Part shown: one piece after another, positions 61,132-64,000 of the stretch
How positions within the stretch are numbered: the stretch's first letter is position 1
How the letters are laid out: every line of letters starts with the position of its first letter
NCBI GenBank assembly: GCA_937921035.1
Contig: CALEUL010000048.1
Span: 1 to 64,000, forward strand
Length of the DNA stretch: 64,000 nt
DNA from: an uncultured Porphyromonadaceae bacterium
GTDB taxonomy: Bacteria > Bacteroidota > Bacteroidia > Bacteroidales > Muribaculaceae
Reading direction: 5' to 3'
The notes under the pieces: generated by a model
The model's database searches: none
Told to the model about the DNA's origin: nothing
Seen by the model: the letters and a program-made list of their open reading frames with translations, nothing else
Translations under genes and position numbers: made by a program

Positions 61132-62117
61132 AAAAAGAAAAAAAGGTACTTGTTACCGGCGCCGATGGTTTCATCGGCTCTCATCTTACCGAAGCTTTGC
61201 TTGCCAAAGGATATTCGGTGAGGGCGCTTGCTCAATATAATTCGTTCAACAACTGGGGTTGGCTCGAGGATGTAGCGGAAAGCCCCGGTCTGGAGATTGT
61301 ATGTGGCGACGTGCGCGATGCCGCTTTCTGTCGCGAACTGTGCGGCGGCATAGATACCGTATATCATTTGGCAGCGCTTATTGCCATTCCGTTCAGCTAT
61401 GTGGCTCCGGAGAGCTACGTGGATACGAATATCAAAGGAACTCTCAACATGTGTCAGGCTGTGCGCGACGCCGGTTGCCGTCGTCTGGTGGTTACTTCTA
61501 CAAGCGAGGTGTACGGCACGGCGAAATATGTGCCTATCGACGAAAAACATCCCCGACAGCCACAGTCGCCATATTCTGCGACTAAAATAGGTGCTGACGC
61601 CATCGCTCAGAGCTTCTATAATGCTTTCGGGCTGCCGGTGGTTACGGCACGTCCGTTCAATGCTTATGGTCCGCGCCAGAGTGCGCGTGCCATAATCCCG
61701 ACAGTTATAACCCAGATTGCATCGGGCTGCCGACAAATCAAATTAGGCGACCTTACGCCAACACGCGATTTCAATTTTGTAACTGATATTGCTGCCGGGT
61801 TTATCGCTCTCGGGGAGACGGCGGGTATCGAGGGGCGCGACATAAATATTGCCACGGGCCGCGAGGTGTCGATGGGCGATACTGTAGCCACGATACAACG
61901 ACTCATGGGAGCCGATGTGAAAATTGTATGCGATGCTCAGCGTCTCCGTCCGGCCAACAGTGAGGTGAACCGGCTTTGTGGCGATAACTCGCTGATAGAA
62001 TCGCTTACATCATGGCGTCCGCAGCACACTCTGGAGGACGGCCTCCGCAAGACAATAGACTGGTTCCGCCAACCCGCCAATCTTGCCAAATACAAGCCCG
62101 ACATATATAACCGATGA
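61125..62117 (+). CDS. NAD-dependent sugar-nucleotide 4,6-dehydratase (LegB-like)
   Basis: The 330-residue extended SDR protein has the NAD motif TGADGFIGSH (11-20), the catalytic Y150-x3-K154 pair in SPYSATKIGADA, and the family phrases VRALAQYNSFNNWGWLEDV and RPFNAYGPRQSARAIIPT. It is closest in pattern to LegB, a UDP-GlcNAc-type 4,6-dehydratase of legionaminic acid synthesis; the rest of that pathway is not in this window. Other epimerases of the family remain possible. It is the last gene of the four-gene cluster. Confidence 0.85.
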   Translation: MVEKEKKVLVTGADGFIGSHLTEALLAKGYSVRALAQYNSFNNWGWLEDVAESPGLEIVCGDVRDAAFCRELCGGIDTVYHLAALIAIPFSYVAPESYVDTNIKGTLNMCQAVRDAGCRRLVVTSTSEVYGTAKYVPIDEKHPRQPQSPYSATKIGADAIAQSFYNAFGLPVVTARPFNAYGPRQSARAIIPTVITQIASGCRQIKLGDLTPTRDFNFVTDIAAGFIALGETAGIEGRDINIATGREVSMGDTVATIQRLMGADVKIVCDAQRLRPANSEVNRLCGDNSLIESLTSWRPQHTLEDGLRKTIDWFRQPANLAKYKPDIYNR

Positions 62118-62127
62118 TACATATACA

Positions 62128-62158
62128 GAGCGCCCGGCCATCGGCCGGGCGCTCTTGT
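62128..62158 (+). terminator. Strong hairpin after the LegB-like gene
   Basis: A perfect 12-bp GC-rich stem (62128-62139 with 62143-62154) with a 3-base loop is followed by TTGTT. It lies between two converging genes and probably ends the plus-strand transcript. Confidence 0.85.
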
Positions 62159-62170
62159 TCAGTCTGGGAA

Positions 62171-64000
62171 TTATCGGATATATTCTTTGCTCACTTTGTT
62201 GCCTCGACGGACAATGTAGATGCCGCTTCCGGGATTACGCACCTGCACGCCTTGCAGGTTGTAGTATACAGGTTCGGCATTCTCTTCCTCTGCCTCGATT
62301 TCAACATCCTCAATCCCTGCCGGGGTGTCGGTGGTGAAGCGGAGCAGTGCTCCGGCGATGGCACCCGTTAAGAGTCCGTTGAATTTGCCGGTGCAGTTGT
62401 AAACATAGATGTCTACGTTGTTGCTGTCTGCAATTCGGGCGGTGATAGTGTTGTATCCGGCGTTGGCCGACTTGAAATCTTTGTTCTTCCACTCACCCAC
62501 TATGTTTCCGTCTGTATCGAGAACGCAGATGTTCTGGCCGCTGTTGTTGTCGGCAGTTTCATCGGCAGTTGTAAAGGCTACCGCGAAGTAGCGTTTTCCG
62601 CCGAGTTCGAAGGTGTCGAAGCCGTTCAGACGGGAGTAGTTGCCCCAGTCGAGTGCCAGATTGTCGGAGATGATACCGTTGTCGCGATACATCAGGAATG
62701 CGCTGCCGCTTCCGATACCGAGGCTTTTGGAGTACCAGATATATGTGTCGTTAATAGGTTTGCCGGTCATTTCATTAACAGTGGCATATCGCGGCTGAAT
62801 GGTGGTGCAGGTATTGTTGCTTGTTGCGGATGTAATGTAAATTGTGGAGGATAGCTCGTTTGTGGCCGTAACGTTGTCGAGGTTGCCGTCGCCGGAAAAG
62901 TGGATAATGTTGGCCTTGTTCATCTCCGAGGAGTCGGAAGATTTCGGAGCCACATATACGTAGGCGTCTTTCGTAAGGTCGCCAACTACGCGGCCGATAT
63001 TGTCGATTCGCGATGCGATAGTTCCGGGGTCGGTTATAAAATGTCTGGCTTTACCGGTGGCCGGACTGTATACAGTCCAGACATAATAGGATTCGGGAGT
63101 TGTGAAGCGGTGTCCTACAAGGAAGTTACCGGCATCGTCGGTGCTGATGGCCGTACCGTAGTAGTCGGGTGTGCCGTTTATGGGTTCGGTTAGCGCGGGT
63201 AGTTTGTATTTGGGCGTGAGGGTGCCTTGTTCGTTGATTTCGGCAATGGACATTGTTTTCATGTCCACGGTGTAGAATTTACCGTTGTAGCCGGTTGCGA
63301 AGCGTACGCACGATTGTGATTTGATTGCGTCGGATGAACTCCAGTCGGGCGCAGTCTTGTCCCAGCCGTCGTTATAGGCCTGGTTAACGAAGTGCCAAAC
63401 TTCGCTGAGGGCGTTAGGTTCTTCGTCGGAACCCAGAGGAGCGTCGGGCGTGTAGGGCAGCGGCGTCATTACGGGAGCGCTGTCGTTACCGGAGGTAATG
63501 TAGGCACCTCCGTCGTTGACGGTGATATCCACGCCGCAGACGATGTCGCCGAAGGTAACAACGCCGCGTGTGGCGGCCGATGTACTGCCGGCTGTGAAAG
63601 TAGTGCCGCTCACAGTGCCTAATGCGGGAGCTACGGCTATTGAGAAGCCTTTTACATTCTTATTGACCAGCACACCGTATCTGTTGTATCCGAAAACTAC
63701 AGGCGTGAAAGATTCTCCAGCTGCAAGTTTCACGTTCTTCTGGTAAACTTCGATGCTGCTTATCTGTTCGTCGACTGGCGATGTAGATACTGCGAAGAAG
63801 CCGTTGGCAACGGGGCGCAGATAGCTGGTATCGCCATAGGGAACGTTGCGGATATCCAGTGTGTGGTTGTACAGCTGCGAGGAGCCGCCGCCGTCGCATG
63901 CCATTGCCGTATAGCAGCCGAGTGCGTGCATCAGTTGTCCCATTGTTTCCATCTTGAAGCCGCTGGAAGTGCCGTAGGATTTTTTCTCGCTGTCGTTCAC
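62171..64000 (-). CDS. Phosphodiester glycosidase-domain protein, 5' end beyond the window
   Basis: The visible 609 residues are the C-terminal part; the codon at 64000 is GTG in an open frame, so the gene continues past the window. The first residues (LGCYTAMACDGGGSSQLY) match the end of a NAGPA-type phosphodiester glycosidase domain. A Big-like immunoglobulin domain (about 80-160), a long beta-propeller-like region (about 200-560) and a C-terminal tail (YYNLQGVQVRNPGSGIYIV plus a basic end) follow. The tail resembles those of two other secreted proteins here. A surface or secreted role is likely. Confidence 0.8.
   Translation of the reverse strand: MNDSEKKSYGTSSGFKMETMGQLMHALGCYTAMACDGGGSSQLYNHTLDIRNVPYGDTSYLRPVANGFFAVSTSPVDEQISSIEVYQKNVKLAAGESFTPVVFGYNRYGVLVNKNVKGFSIAVAPALGTVSGTTFTAGSTSAATRGVVTFGDIVCGVDITVNDGGAYITSGNDSAPVMTPLPYTPDAPLGSDEEPNALSEVWHFVNQAYNDGWDKTAPDWSSSDAIKSQSCVRFATGYNGKFYTVDMKTMSIAEINEQGTLTPKYKLPALTEPINGTPDYYGTAISTDDAGNFLVGHRFTTPESYYVWTVYSPATGKARHFITDPGTIASRIDNIGRVVGDLTKDAYVYVAPKSSDSSEMNKANIIHFSGDGNLDNVTATNELSSTIYITSATSNNTCTTIQPRYATVNEMTGKPINDTYIWYSKSLGIGSGSAFLMYRDNGIISDNLALDWGNYSRLNGFDTFELGGKRYFAVAFTTADETADNNSGQNICVLDTDGNIVGEWKNKDFKSANAGYNTITARIADSNNVDIYVYNCTGKFNGLLTGAIAGALLRFTTDTPAGIEDVEIEAEEENAEPVYYNLQGVQVRNPGSGIYIVRRGNKVSKEYIR

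Noticed and set aside
58188..62117. Reading the four-gene cluster as a capsule locus
   Set aside because: No glycosyltransferases, polymerase or flippase lie beside it, and only one nucleotide-sugar gene is present, so a full capsule locus is not supported.
1..64000. CRISPR arrays, tRNA or rRNA genes, insertion sequences, integrases or attachment sites
   Set aside because: I saw no regularly spaced repeats, no cloverleaf with a GGTTCGA-type arm in the gaps, and no transposase or integrase motifs.

Overview
The window looks like a chromosome segment from a gut-type Bacteroidales bacterium, most likely a Muribaculaceae (S24-7) relative. Three things point this way. Upstream of many genes lie Bacteroidota promoters (TTTG, 19-21 bases, TAnnTTTG). 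Genes show almost no Shine-Dalgarno sites. The gene families are typical of the group: long-form IspG, pyruvate:ferredoxin oxidoreductase, Wzi-type and TonB-dependent outer-membrane proteins, BspA-like leucine-rich repeats and GIN-domain proteins. The family-level placement is inference. I saw no prophage, insertion sequence, CRISPR array, tRNA or rRNA.

Layout. 0-8.3 kb, minus strand: DUF308 membrane protein; uvrB-ygiQ; dusB, GIN-domain protein and a polysaccharide flippase. 8.7-18.1 kb, plus strand: OmpA porin with its own terminator, then a dense run (DedA, rpe, ftsK, LolA-like, trxB, ybaK, aroC, yqgE). 18.1-24.6 kb, minus strand: a six-gene unit led by an ECF sigma factor, followed by a membrane protein, a periplasmic protein, a FocA channel, an ABC-F ATPase and a TonB-dependent receptor. 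24.7-27.6 kb: a large M16 peptidase. 27.7-34.8 kb: an oxalate locus with formyl-CoA transferase, oxalyl-CoA decarboxylase, an AEC transporter, an FHS-type permease and a divergent membrane-anchored AraC-type regulator. 34.9-39.9 kb: two secreted proteins, rpoN and a second ECF sigma factor. 40.1-40.4 kb: no gene, but a strong candidate for a structured non-coding RNA. 40.5-50.3 kb: nitroreductase, enolase, S9 peptidase plus DUF6155-like protein, ROK kinase, and nifJ. 50.4-55.1 kb: PAP2 protein, purE, ispG, M16 peptidase and a lipoprotein, closely packed. 55.3-62.1 kb: GNAT, a fused MalY-type aminotransferase/DapF, then four overlapping genes (esterase, Wzi-like barrel, lipocalin-like lipoprotein, LegB-like dehydratase). 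The window ends inside a phosphodiester glycosidase-type gene.

How the parts fit. The oxalate genes match the E. coli yfdW-yfdU-yfdV set in content: Frc activates oxalate with CoA, Oxc decarboxylates oxalyl-CoA, and an AEC carrier may move oxalate or another acid. The formate made could leave through a FocA-type channel, and one is encoded 5 kb away in a different operon; that link is inference. Promoters, inverted repeats and inter-gene hairpins suggest the oxalate genes are regulated separately.

The most interesting items are the candidate RNA at 40.13-40.39 kb, the MalY-DapF fusion, the oxalate locus with its altered Frc glycine loop and paired operator-like repeats, the sigma-FocA-ABC-F-receptor operon, and the four-gene envelope cluster behind a leaderless promoter.
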